Assembly (NCBI GenBank): GCA_023433705.1 | Contig: JAEYUC010000034.1 | Span: 1-7,505 of the forward strand | Source: Pseudomonadota bacterium | Lineage (GTDB): Bacteria; Pseudomonadota; Gammaproteobacteria; Steroidobacterales; Steroidobacteraceae | Length of the DNA stretch: 7,505 nucleotides | Reading direction: 5' to 3' | Part shown: one piece after another, positions 1 to 6,531 of the stretch | How the letters are laid out: every line of letters starts with the position of its first letter | How positions within the stretch are numbered: the first letter of the stretch is position 1 | Program-made: the position numbers and the translations under genes | The notes under the pieces: model-generated | The model's database searches: none | What the model was told of the DNA's origin: nothing | The model's input: only the letters and a program-made list of their open reading frames with translations

Positions 1-835
1 CGTTCGTGCTGCCGCCGAGCGCGATGGTCACGGTGATCGCATTCTCGAAGGCCTTCTTCGTGAGGATGTCCGAGGGCGTGATGCCCGCCTTCACCAGCTC
101 GACGACGGCCGCGCCCGCGCGCCGGCAATCGTCGCGCTTCGCGCCGCTGACAGCTTCCTGCGCGGAACTGTCGGGCAGCGAAAGGCCGAGCGCCTCGATC
201 GCCGACGCCATCGTGTTGGCCGTGTACATGCCACCACAACTGCCGGGTCCGGGAATCGCCGTGCGTTCCACCTCGAGCAGTTCGGATTCCGAGACGCGTC
301 CCGCCGCATGACCGCCGACGGCTTCGAACACCGCGACGATGTCGCGCCGTTTCTCGCCGGGCCGGATCGTGCCGCCGTACACGAACACCGCGGGCCGGTT
401 GAGGCGCGCGATCGCCATCGCGCAGCCCGGCATGTTCTTGTCGCAGCCGCCGATCGCGACGAAGCCGTCGAAGCCTTCCGCGCCCACGACGGTCTCGATC
501 GAGTCGGCGATCACTTCGCGCGACACCAGCGAGTAACGCATGCCGGGCGAGCCCATCGAGATGCCGTCCGAAACGGTGATCGTGTTGAACAACACGCCCT
601 TGCCGCCGGCGCCATCCGCGCCCGCGATCGCTTCGGACGCGAGCTCGTTGATGTGCATGTTGCAGGGCGTGAGACTCGCCCACGTCGATGCGACGCCGAT
701 CTGCGGCTTCTCGAAATCCGCATCCTGGAATCCCACGGCACGCAGCATCGCGCGCGACGGCGACTGCTTCGCGCCGTCGACCACGAGTCGCGAGTAGCGC
801 CTCTGATCCACCCCCTTGCCCTTCTTCGTCGTCAT
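1..835 (-). CDS. ilvD: Dihydroxy-acid dehydratase, N-terminal part (runs off the window edge)
   Basis: IlvD dehydrates 2,3-dihydroxy-isovalerate and 2,3-dihydroxy-3-methylvalerate to the 2-keto acids that precede valine/leucine and isoleucine. The minus-strand reading is open from an ATG at 835-833 to the left edge, giving 278 codons, about half of the usual 560-620 residues. The three cysteines expected for the iron-sulfur cluster are visible: C58 (LTPCNMH), C131 (GGCDKNMPGC) and C200 (GPGSCGGMYTANTM). K133 matches the lysine that is carbamylated in characterised family members, and D90 lies in TVSDGISMGSPGMRYS. This three-Cys pattern fits the [2Fe-2S] subtype; that is inferred from family knowledge. 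The start is supported by an SD-like AGGGGA at 849-844, 8 bases upstream. The gene follows the transporter gene after 39 bases. IlvD and the related EDD/sugar-acid dehydratases share motifs, but the BCAA context favours IlvD. The C-terminal half with the catalytic serine is outside the window. Confidence 0.95.
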   Translation of the reverse strand, partial: MTTKKGKGVDQRRYSRLVVDGAKQSPSRAMLRAVGFQDADFEKPQIGVASTWASLTPCNMHINELASEAIAGADGAGGKGVLFNTITVSDGISMGSPGMRYSLVSREVIADSIETVVGAEGFDGFVAIGGCDKNMPGCAMAIARLNRPAVFVYGGTIRPGEKRRDIVAVFEAVGGHAAGRVSESELLEVERTAIPGPGSCGGMYTANTMASAIEALGLSLPDSSAQEAVSGAKRDDCRRAGAAVVELVKAGITPSDILTKKAFENAITVTIALGGSTN

Positions 836-874
836 CGATTCCGTCCCCTGTCTGTCACTGGTCTAACTAATTGA

Positions 875-2173
875 TCACGTGCTGGCGGCGCGCATCGCGC
901 GCCGCATGTGCGAAAACCCCGCCGCGCCGATCGTCACGAAGACGAGCGGCAGCCCGAGCGAATAGACGCCGGCTCCCGGCCGCAGGCTCTCCAGCCACTG
1001 GTAGATCACGATGCCTGCGGGAGGCGCGATCGCGCCGCGCACGCCGGTGAGCGTGACGTGCACCCCCATGTAGTGCTGCGCACGACCGACCGCGGCGAAG
1101 TCATTGTGCCCGAGATTCCACCCGAGATTCGCGCCGGCATAGGCGAACGCCAGCATCACCGCCCCGGCCCACAGCAGCGCGACCCACGCACCCCAGGTAC
1201 CGATCGAAATCACCAGCACCGCGGCGACCAGCGCCCATCCCTGGCGCGCACGATATTCGACGACGTGGCCCTCGTCGAACATGCGCGCCCAGAACCTCAC
1301 GAACAGCGGCAGCAGCGCGAGGGGCACGACCGAAAGCAACGCGATCTGCAGGCTGGCCGCGAGGTGCAGGTGTTCGCTGAAGATGACCACGAGCTGCGAG
1401 GTCAGCATGAGATTGCCGCCGCCGAAGATGCCCATCCAGAACATGTATTCGCGGAAGTGCGGATCCTTGCCGAGGATCTCGAACAGCATGCCGAGGCTGA
1501 ATGGCTTGCTGGGCCCGGCGGCCGCGTTTTCTTCCGCCAGCAGCACGAACTCGCGCCTTACTCGCGCCGCTCGATACAGCCAGGCGGCCAACAGTCCCGC
1601 GGCGGCGCCGGCGGCGAACAGCCAGCGCGAATCGATGACGGCGTGATCGAGCATCCACGCGGCGAGCGCGGCGGCGAACGACACCGCGAGCGAACTCACG
1701 ATCACGATGCGTCCCGTGTATCGCGCGAGGACGGCGCGCGGATAGTTCGCGCTCCAGATCGCCGCGCGCACCGTGAGGATGCCGGTCCACACCACGCGCG
1801 CCACGAGGATCGACACGACCGCGAAAGCAAGTCCGCCGAGTACGCGCGGTGCGACTCCCAGCAATCCCACGAGAATCGCGAATGCCGCCTGGAGCACCAC
1901 CATGAGGCCGATGCGCGCGCGACCGTGCGCGAGATTCGCCCAGATGAAGCTCACGACGTTCGACAGCGCGGGCGCGCCGCTCACGAACGCGACCGCGAGA
2001 TTCACGAGCCACGGATCGGCGGCGGTGGCGAAAGTCTTCTTGATGAGCACGGCGGCGGTCGCGCCTTCGACGAGCCCGAGCGTGAGGCCGAGCAATGCCC
2101 ACGGCGCGATCTCGCGACGGAACATCGCCTCGGCCGCCAGTGATCCCACCGGCTTGGACCGCGGAATGATCAC
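875..2173 (-). CDS. MFS-like multi-spanning membrane transporter, substrate unknown
   Basis: This 432-residue protein is very hydrophobic, with about 12 predicted membrane segments, roughly at residues 22-45, 56-80, 88-108, 112-135, 155-175, 183-200, 241-265, 275-295, 312-332, 333-350, 372-392 and 402-422. A charged, hydrophilic loop at about 201-240 separates two six-helix halves, the usual layout of major facilitator superfamily carriers. Distinctive stretches are WSANYPRAVLARYTGR (140-155) and HYMGVHVTLTGVRG (367-380), which I recognise only as typical of uncharacterised MFS proteins. The GTG start at 2173 is the first possible one, because the preceding in-frame stop is the end of the aminopeptidase gene 15 bases upstream; it has no clear Shine-Dalgarno. 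An ATG at residue 17 (2125) is an alternative. Being between an aminopeptidase and ilvD suggests movement of amino acids, peptides or keto acids, but nothing in the sequence identifies the substrate. Confidence 0.8.
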   Translation of the reverse strand: MIIPRSKPVGSLAAEAMFRREIAPWALLGLTLGLVEGATAAVLIKKTFATAADPWLVNLAVAFVSGAPALSNVVSFIWANLAHGRARIGLMVVLQAAFAILVGLLGVAPRVLGGLAFAVVSILVARVVWTGILTVRAAIWSANYPRAVLARYTGRIVIVSSLAVSFAAALAAWMLDHAVIDSRWLFAAGAAAGLLAAWLYRAARVRREFVLLAEENAAAGPSKPFSLGMLFEILGKDPHFREYMFWMGIFGGGNLMLTSQLVVIFSEHLHLAASLQIALLSVVPLALLPLFVRFWARMFDEGHVVEYRARQGWALVAAVLVISIGTWGAWVALLWAGAVMLAFAYAGANLGWNLGHNDFAAVGRAQHYMGVHVTLTGVRGAIAPPAGIVIYQWLESLRPGAGVYSLGLPLVFVTIGAAGFSHMRRAMRAAST

Positions 2174-2188
2174 GGATTCGTCACGGGA

Positions 2189-3586
2189 TCAGCCGAAGCG
2201 CTGCCGGATCAACCGGTACAGCGCGCGCACGGTGTGAGGATCCGCGCCGACGGGCCGGCCCGGCCGCTCCTTCGCATTCCAGGCGTACACGTCGGCGTGC
2301 AGCCAGTTGCGCGTGCGGGCGACGAATCGCTTGAGGAACAACGCGCCGATGATCGATCCCGCGAACGGCGTCGTCGAGACGTTGTTGAGATCCGCGATCC
2401 GGCTCGCGAGATCTTCGTCGTAGCCGGCCCACAACGGCATGGGCCACATCGGATCCGCTTCCTGTTCTCCAACCTGCCGCAACTCGGTCGCGAGTTCGGC
2501 AGGGTTCGAGTAGATAGCCGGCAGCTCCGGCCCGAGTGCAACGCGCGCGGCGCCCGTGAGCGTCGCGAGATCGACCAGCAGATCCGGCTCCTCGCGGTCG
2601 GCCTCGGCCAGCGCGTCGGCGAGCACGAGACGGCCTTCCGCGTCGGTGTTGCCGACCTCGACCGTGAGGCCTTGCCGGGATTTCAGGACGTCGCCCGGCC
2701 GGAACGACCGGCCCGAGACGCTGTTCTCCACCGCGGGAATCAGCAGGCGCAGCTGCACCGGCGCATCGGATTCCATGAGCATGCGGGCCAGCGCGAGCGT
2801 GAGCGCGGCGCCGCCCATGTCCTTCTTCATGAGCAACATGCCGGCCGACGGCTTGATGTCGAGGCCGCCCGTGTCGAAACACACGCCCTTGCCGACCAGC
2901 GTCACCAGCGGCGCGCCGCGTTTGCCCCAGCGCATGTCGATGAGGCGCGGCTCGCGGGCGCTGCCCTTGCCCACCTCGTGGATCAGCGGATAGTTCTGCC
3001 GTAACAGGTCTTCGCCGATGATGATCCGGCACTCCGCTTCATGTTGCAGCGCGAGACGCTGCACGGCTTCGCCCAGTTCCGCGGGGCCGAGATCATTCGC
3101 CGGCGTATTGATCAGGTCGCGGGCCTCGGCGAGCGCCTCGCCCGCAAGCCGCACGTATTCCAGGTCGGCGCCCGCCGGGGTGACCAGCGCGGGGATTTCC
3201 GCGGCCGGCTTTCGATAACGAGAAAAGCGATAGGACCCGTACTCCCAACCCAGGGTCAGCTGGGTCGCGCCCCAGACGCTGAACGTGCCCGCGAACCGGT
3301 ATCGCCCCGGCGGCAGGCGATCGGGAAGGCCCGCCGAAGTCCAGATGGTCGGCTCACTGAGTTCGGGCGTGGGCCCGAGCCCCAGCAGGGCTCCGGCGAT
3401 CGAGTCTCCGGTCCCCGTCGGCACCAGCAGGAGTTTCTGTCTTTCGGCCTGGAAGCCATGTGTCTTGACCCAGGTGCGCACCGATTGGGACTGCAGTTCG
3501 AGCCAGTTGGAGAGGCCTTGCTCCCCCACCAGCCAGATGGGCCGCGCGCCGGCGCTTTCGGTTTCATTGAGAAGGTGTGAACTCAC
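2189..3586 (-). CDS. Leucyl aminopeptidase family protein (peptidase family M17)
   Basis: This is a 465-residue cytoplasmic metallo-aminopeptidase that should release N-terminal residues from peptides using two metal ions. The C-terminal catalytic domain is complete. K233 and D238 lie in LVGKGVCFDTGG, K245 in DIKPSAG, D256 in MKKDMGGA, and D315, E317 and R319 in the family signature NTDAEGRL. All seven sit exactly 37 positions before the corresponding E. coli PepA residues (K270, D275, K282, D293, D352, E354, R356), so metal binding and catalysis look intact. The N-terminal domain (about 1-150) is shorter and divergent, as is common in the short proteobacterial M17 proteins, so PepA proper (503 residues) is unlikely. 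The start is a GTG at 3586; an in-frame TAA three codons earlier excludes a longer form, and no good Shine-Dalgarno is visible. It is the first gene of the minus-strand set and transcribes away from the ilvC leader. No convincing promoter was found for it. Confidence 0.92.
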   Translation of the reverse strand: MSSHLLNETESAGARPIWLVGEQGLSNWLELQSQSVRTWVKTHGFQAERQKLLLVPTGTGDSIAGALLGLGPTPELSEPTIWTSAGLPDRLPPGRYRFAGTFSVWGATQLTLGWEYGSYRFSRYRKPAAEIPALVTPAGADLEYVRLAGEALAEARDLINTPANDLGPAELGEAVQRLALQHEAECRIIIGEDLLRQNYPLIHEVGKGSAREPRLIDMRWGKRGAPLVTLVGKGVCFDTGGLDIKPSAGMLLMKKDMGGAALTLALARMLMESDAPVQLRLLIPAVENSVSGRSFRPGDVLKSRQGLTVEVGNTDAEGRLVLADALAEADREEPDLLVDLATLTGAARVALGPELPAIYSNPAELATELRQVGEQEADPMWPMPLWAGYDEDLASRIADLNNVSTTPFAGSIIGALFLKRFVARTRNWLHADVYAWNAKERPGRPVGADPHTVRALYRLIRQRFG

Positions 3587-3634
3587 GGTAAAAGCTTAAG
3601 CCATTGGGGGCCCTGGGCGCTGATTCACAAGGCT

Positions 3635-3647
3635 TTGTCGTTGACAA
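3635..3647. repeat. Short inverted repeat overlapping the -35 element
   Basis: TTGTC (3635-3639) and GACAA (3643-3647) form a 5+5 base inverted repeat around GTT. It overlaps the TTGACA -35 hexamer and lies between the two divergent gene sets. It could be a half-site pair for a regulator, but it is short and may be chance. Confidence 0.25.
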
Positions 3648-3670
3648 TAGGCAAACACCTGTGGTGCTAT
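3641..3670 (+). promoter_or_regulatory. Predicted sigma70-type promoter of the ilvC-leuA-ilvE operon
   Basis: A perfect -35 hexamer TTGACA sits at 3641-3646. The best -10 candidate is TGCTAT at 3665-3670, 18 bases away, which keeps only three consensus positions including the important A and T at its end. Transcription would start near 3677, immediately before the leader-peptide ATG at 3683. An alternative -10, GACAAT at 3643-3648, with a weak -35 (CTGATT, 3620-3625), would give a start near 3655 and a more normal leader of about 28 bases before the ATG. The location just upstream of an attenuator supports a promoter here; which hexamers are used is uncertain. Confidence 0.6.
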
Positions 3671-3682
3671 CGCCCGCCTGTC

Positions 3683-3826
3683 ATGCAGGCCAAGACCATT
3701 CAGTTCGATCTGTCCCTGAGCGCCGCCCCGAGCGGCCTGCTCGTCGAGGTCGTACTGCTTTCCCTCCCCGTACTCCTTCTTGGGAGTCGCCGGTGCGGGA
3801 CGCCTGCTCTGAATACCCAGTCTTGA
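3683..3826 (+). CDS. Leu/Val-rich leader peptide of the ilvC operon attenuator
   Basis: A 47-codon reading frame starts at ATG 3683 and ends at TGA 3824-3826, 30 bases before the terminator hairpin. Residues 19-33 contain 8 Leu and 4 Val (LLVEVVLLSLPVLLL), with codons CTG CTC GTC GAG GTC GTA CTG CTT TCC CTC CCC GTA CTC CTT CTT. Only one Ile codon is present, at residue 6, outside this stretch. Leader peptides rich in the regulated amino acids are known to control ilv and leu operons in Gammaproteobacteria: a ribosome that stalls for lack of charged tRNA changes the folding of the mRNA. The role of this one is inferred from its composition, position and the complementary RNA segments overlapping it. 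There is no recognisable Shine-Dalgarno before the ATG, and the predicted transcription start is very near, so translation might be leaderless-like or the start may be wrong. The peptide itself probably has no function beyond being translated. Confidence 0.85.
   Translation: MQAKTIQFDLSLSAAPSGLLVEVVLLSLPVLLLGSRRCGTPALNTQS
3767..3799 (+). promoter_or_regulatory. Predicted protector (1:2) hairpin within the leader-peptide codons
   Basis: In the RNA, CCCGUACU (3767-3774, codons Pro29-Val30-Leu31) can pair with GGUGCGGG (3792-3799): eight pairs, two of them G-U, around a 17-base loop. This would sequester the segment needed for the antiterminator when ribosomes pass the Leu/Val codons freely. 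A small local alternative, ACTCC (3772-3776) with GGAGT (3783-3787), also exists. Pairing was found by eye; no folding energies were computed. Confidence 0.6.
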
Positions 3827-3868
3827 AAAGTTAGACGAGCAAGCAGACACCAACAACCCCGCACCGGC
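3789..3868 (+). promoter_or_regulatory. Predicted antiterminator (2:3) pairing
   Basis: GCCGGTGCGGG (3789-3799, codons Arg36-Gly39 of the leader peptide) is the exact reverse complement of CCCGCACCGGC (3858-3868), the 5' arm of the terminator. These 11 uninterrupted GC-rich pairs would disrupt the terminator stem. A ribosome stalled at about Val23-Leu26 would cover 3767-3774, block the protector pairing and free segment 2 to form this structure, allowing transcription into ilvC. Confidence 0.8.
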
Positions 3869-3893
3869 CAACGCGCCGATGCGGGGTTTTTCT
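3857..3893 (+). terminator. Rho-independent terminator acting as attenuator before ilvC
   Basis: CCCCGCA (3857-3863) pairs with TGCGGGG (3880-3886). After one C/A mismatch the stem continues with CGGC (3865-3868) and GCCG (3875-3878) around a six-base loop. The stem is followed directly by TTTTT at 3887-3891 and then CTT. The hairpin lies after the leader-peptide stop and 32 bases before the ilvC start, so it would terminate transcription inside the operon leader rather than at a gene end. No plus-strand gene other than the leader peptide precedes it. Confidence 0.9.
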
Positions 3894-3915
3894 TGTGAAC
3901 ATTCGAAAAGGTAAT

Positions 3916-3919
3916 GGAG
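3916..3919 (+). promoter_or_regulatory. Ribosome binding site that fixes the ilvC start
   Basis: GGAG at 3916-3919 is six bases before ATG 3926, a normal spacing. It overlaps the other possible ATG at 3914, whose only upstream purine run (AAAGG, 3907-3911) is two bases away. This favours 3926 as the start. Confidence 0.75.
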
Positions 3920-3925
3920 CCGACA

Positions 3926-4924
3926 ATGACGAAGCTGTACTCGGGCAAAGACGTAGACAAGAAGGCGCTCAAGAAAGCCCGGATCGCCATCCTGGGCTAC
4001 GGCAGCCAGGGCCGCGCACATGCGCTCAACCTGAAGGACAGCGGACATGACGTCGTTGTCGGCGTGCGCAAGAACGGCGCCAGCTGGAAGAAGGCGAAGA
4101 AGGACGGCCTGAAGGTCGCCGAGCCGGTCGAAGCCGTGAAGGGCGCCGCGCTGGTCGCGATGCTGGTTCCCGATCTCGCGCAGGCCGAGCTCTATACGCA
4201 GGTCGAGAAGTCGCTCGAGAAAGGCGCCACCCTGCTGTTCGCGCACGGCCTCAACGTCCACTTCAAGCTGATCAAGCCGCGCAAGGATCTCGACGTGGTG
4301 CTGATCGCGCCCAAGGGTCCCGGTGACCTCGTGCGCCGCCAGTACCAGCAGGGTCGTGGTGTGCCGTCGCTGCTGGCCGTCTACCAGGACGCGACCGGCA
4401 AAGCATTCGCGAAGGCCCTGGCCTATGGCCACGGCATCGGTGGCACGCGCGGTGGCGTGCTCGAGACCACGTTCGCGGAAGAGACCGAGACGGATCTCTT
4501 CGGCGAACAGGCCGTGCTCTGCGGCGGCACCTCCGACCTCATCCTCAAGGGCTTCGAGACGCTGGTGGAAGCCGGCTACCAGCCCGAGATCGCGTACTAC
4601 GAAGTCCTGCATGAGCTGAAGCTCATCGTCGACCTGCTGCACGAAGGTGGCCTTTCGAAGATGCACAAGTACGTCTCCGACACGGCGAAGTACGGCGACC
4701 TCACGCGCGGCCCGCGCGTGGTCAACGACAAGACCAAGAAAGAGATGGGCAAGATCCTCAAGGAGATCCAGCAGGGCAAGTTCGTCAAGCAGTGGATCGC
4801 GGAGAACGACAGCGGCCGCAAGGAATACAACCGCCTGATGAAGGCCGACCTGGATCACCAGATCGAGAAGGTCGGCGCGCAGCTGCGCGCCCGCATGCCG
4901 TGGCTGGAGCAGGGCCGCGGCTGA
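3926..4924 (+). CDS. ilvC: Ketol-acid reductoisomerase, class I (short form)
   Basis: IlvC isomerises and reduces 2-acetolactate and 2-aceto-2-hydroxybutyrate to the dihydroxy acids used by IlvD, with NAD(P)H and Mg2+. The 332-residue product has the N-terminal Rossmann domain (about 1-180; GYGSQGRAHALNL at 24-36) and the C-terminal knotted domain. The catalytic and metal residues H107, K130 (APKGPG), D190 and E194 (ETDLFGEQ), E226, E230 and S251 fall at the numbers used for the well-studied Pseudomonas enzyme, which supports the ATG at 3926 over the in-frame one at 3914. The coenzyme loop after the second strand (VRKNGASWKKA, 47-57) has Arg and Ser residues that fit NADPH preference; this is an inference. 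It is the first structural gene after the attenuator and is followed by leuA after 29 bases. Confidence 0.97.
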   Translation: MTKLYSGKDVDKKALKKARIAILGYGSQGRAHALNLKDSGHDVVVGVRKNGASWKKAKKDGLKVAEPVEAVKGAALVAMLVPDLAQAELYTQVEKSLEKGATLLFAHGLNVHFKLIKPRKDLDVVLIAPKGPGDLVRRQYQQGRGVPSLLAVYQDATGKAFAKALAYGHGIGGTRGGVLETTFAEETETDLFGEQAVLCGGTSDLILKGFETLVEAGYQPEIAYYEVLHELKLIVDLLHEGGLSKMHKYVSDTAKYGDLTRGPRVVNDKTKKEMGKILKEIQQGKFVKQWIAENDSGRKEYNRLMKADLDHQIEKVGAQLRARMPWLEQGRG

Positions 4925-4941
4925 TCGCAAACACCCGCTTC

Positions 4942-4945
4942 GAGG
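4942..4945 (+). promoter_or_regulatory. Ribosome binding site that fixes the leuA start
   Basis: GAGG at 4942-4945 lies eight bases before ATG 4954. The reading frame is open further upstream into the ilvC 3' end (to 4792), but that extension overlaps ilvC and has no match to the LeuA family, so 4954 is the start. Confidence 0.75.
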
Positions 4946-4953
4946 TAATCCCC

Positions 4954-6510
4954 ATGTCCCAGCGCGAACGAGTGATGATTTTCGACACGACGCTGCGTGA
5001 CGGCGAGCAGTCGCCGGGATGCAGCATGGCGCAACCCGAAAAGCTTCGGGTCGCACGCGCGCTCGCGGACCTTGGTGTAGACGTAATCGAAGCGGGCTTC
5101 CCCGCCGCCTCGCGCGGCGACTGGGAAAGTGTGAATGCGGTGGCGCGCGAGGTGCAGGGACCGATCATCTGCGGCCTCGCGCGCTGCAACCGCGACGACA
5201 TCACACACGTGGCGAAGGCCATCGCGCCCGCGGCGCGCGGACGCATCCACGTGTTCCTCGCCACCAGCGCGATCCACCGGCAGTTCAAGCTGAACATGGC
5301 GCAGGAAGAAATCATCCGCGCGGCGGTGGAAGGTGTGAAGTTCGCGCGCGAGCATTGCGAGGACGTCGAGTTCTCGCCCGAAGATGCTTCGCGCACGGAA
5401 CTGGATTTCCTCTGCCAGGTGGTCGAGGCGGTGATCGAAGCCGGCGCGACCACGGTGAACATTCCGGACACCGTCGGCTACACGGTGCCGGACGAATTCG
5501 CGGAGCTGTTCCGCTACCTGCGCAAGAACGTGCGCGGCATCGACAAGATCCGCCTGTCGGTGCACTGCCACGACGATCTCGGCATGGCCGTCGCCAACAG
5601 TCTGACGGCGGTGGTCGCCGGCGCGCGCCAGATCGAATGCACCATCAACGGCATCGGCGAACGCGCGGGCAACTGCTCGCTCGAGGAAGTCGTGATGGCG
5701 CTGAAGACGCGCGACGCGTTCTTCAATCTCGACACGGGCATCGACACCACGCGCCTCTACCCGACGTCACGCATGCTGGCCAACATCGTCGGCGTGCCGA
5801 TTCCGCGCAACAAGGCGATCGTCGGTGAGAACGCATTTGCACACGAATCGGGCATCCATCAGCACGGCATGCTCAAGCATCATTCGACGTACGAGATCAT
5901 GCGGCCGCAGGACGTGGGTCTGTCCCGCTCCGCGCTCGTGCTGGGCAAACACAGCGGCCGACATGCGCTGCGCGAGCGCATTAAAGAGCTGGGCTTCGAG
6001 CTCGACGACGTCGAGTTCGCGCGAGTCTTCGAGGAATTCAAGGCGCTTGCGGACAAGAAGAAAGAGCTCTACGACGGCGACATCGAGGCGCTCGTGCTGC
6101 AGGCCGAACACGACGCCACGGGTCCGTGGTCCCTCAGGAATCTGCGCACCACTTCGGACAGCACGACTGCGGAAGCGACCGTGCGGCTCGGCAACAGCGA
6201 TGGCCGCGAAATCGAGATGCGCGCCACGGGAGATGGCCCGGTCGACGCCGCATTGAAGGCGATCGAACGCGCGACCGGCGTCGATGTCGAACTTCGCAAA
6301 TTCGAAGTACGCAGCGTATCCGCCGGCGAGGACGCCCAGGGCGAAGCGCTCGTATACGTGGAGTACAATCAGCGCACATACCGGGGCTCGAGCGTGAGCA
6401 CCAACATCGTCGAATCGGCAACCCAGGCGTTCCTCGAAGTCATCAATCGCATTGAGCTCGCTCAGGCACGCACTGGATCTCACCGCCTCGTGAAGACGGC
6501 GGCGGTGTAG
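4954..6510 (+). CDS. leuA: 2-isopropylmalate synthase
   Basis: LeuA condenses acetyl-CoA with 2-ketoisovalerate, the IlvD product, to form 2-isopropylmalate, the committed step to leucine. The 518-residue length is close to the 523 of the E. coli enzyme. The catalytic TIM barrel (about 5-275) begins with FDTTLRDGEQSPG (10-22; R15 and metal ligand D16), has the two metal histidines H204 and H206 in SVHCHDDLGMA, and N240 in GIGERAGNCSLEE. A linker region with HESGIHQHGMLKH (297-309) follows. The C-terminal part (about 385-518) corresponds to the LeuA dimerisation/regulatory domain that binds leucine, so feedback inhibition is expected from family knowledge. Homocitrate and citramalate synthases are related alternatives, but the length, motifs and operon fit LeuA. 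The gap to ilvE is 21 bases. Confidence 0.96.
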   Translation: MSQRERVMIFDTTLRDGEQSPGCSMAQPEKLRVARALADLGVDVIEAGFPAASRGDWESVNAVAREVQGPIICGLARCNRDDITHVAKAIAPAARGRIHVFLATSAIHRQFKLNMAQEEIIRAAVEGVKFAREHCEDVEFSPEDASRTELDFLCQVVEAVIEAGATTVNIPDTVGYTVPDEFAELFRYLRKNVRGIDKIRLSVHCHDDLGMAVANSLTAVVAGARQIECTINGIGERAGNCSLEEVVMALKTRDAFFNLDTGIDTTRLYPTSRMLANIVGVPIPRNKAIVGENAFAHESGIHQHGMLKHHSTYEIMRPQDVGLSRSALVLGKHSGRHALRERIKELGFELDDVEFARVFEEFKALADKKKELYDGDIEALVLQAEHDATGPWSLRNLRTTSDSTTAEATVRLGNSDGREIEMRATGDGPVDAALKAIERATGVDVELRKFEVRSVSAGEDAQGEALVYVEYNQRTYRGSSVSTNIVESATQAFLEVINRIELAQARTGSHRLVKTAAV

Positions 6511-6531
6511 CCAAAGAATTGGAGTTTTCCC

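Noticed and set aside
908..2143. 411-codon plus-strand open frame
   Set aside because: It is antisense to the transporter gene, rich in Arg, His, Glu and Asp, with no recognisable domain. Long antisense frames are expected in GC-rich coding DNA.
3601..3620. GC-rich GGGGGCCC stretch considered as a terminator
   Set aside because: No adequate stem followed by a T-tract is present on either strand.
3635..3682. Longer leader peptide starting at TTG 3635 or 3641
   Set aside because: These codons lie within or before the -35 element, so they would not be in a transcript from the predicted promoter.
3914..3925. Longer ilvC form starting at ATG 3914
   Set aside because: Its ribosome binding site spacing is poor, and starting at 3926 puts the catalytic residues at the positions known from class I enzymes.
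4792..4953. N-terminal extension of leuA into ilvC
   Set aside because: The family start motif follows ATG 4954, which has a GAGG at good spacing; the upstream codons overlap the ilvC 3' end out of frame.
3596..5056. 486-codon minus-strand open frame covering the ilvC region
   Set aside because: It lies opposite ilvC and the leader, whose identities are secure from catalytic motifs. Its sequence resembles no known family and it is best explained as a shadow frame.
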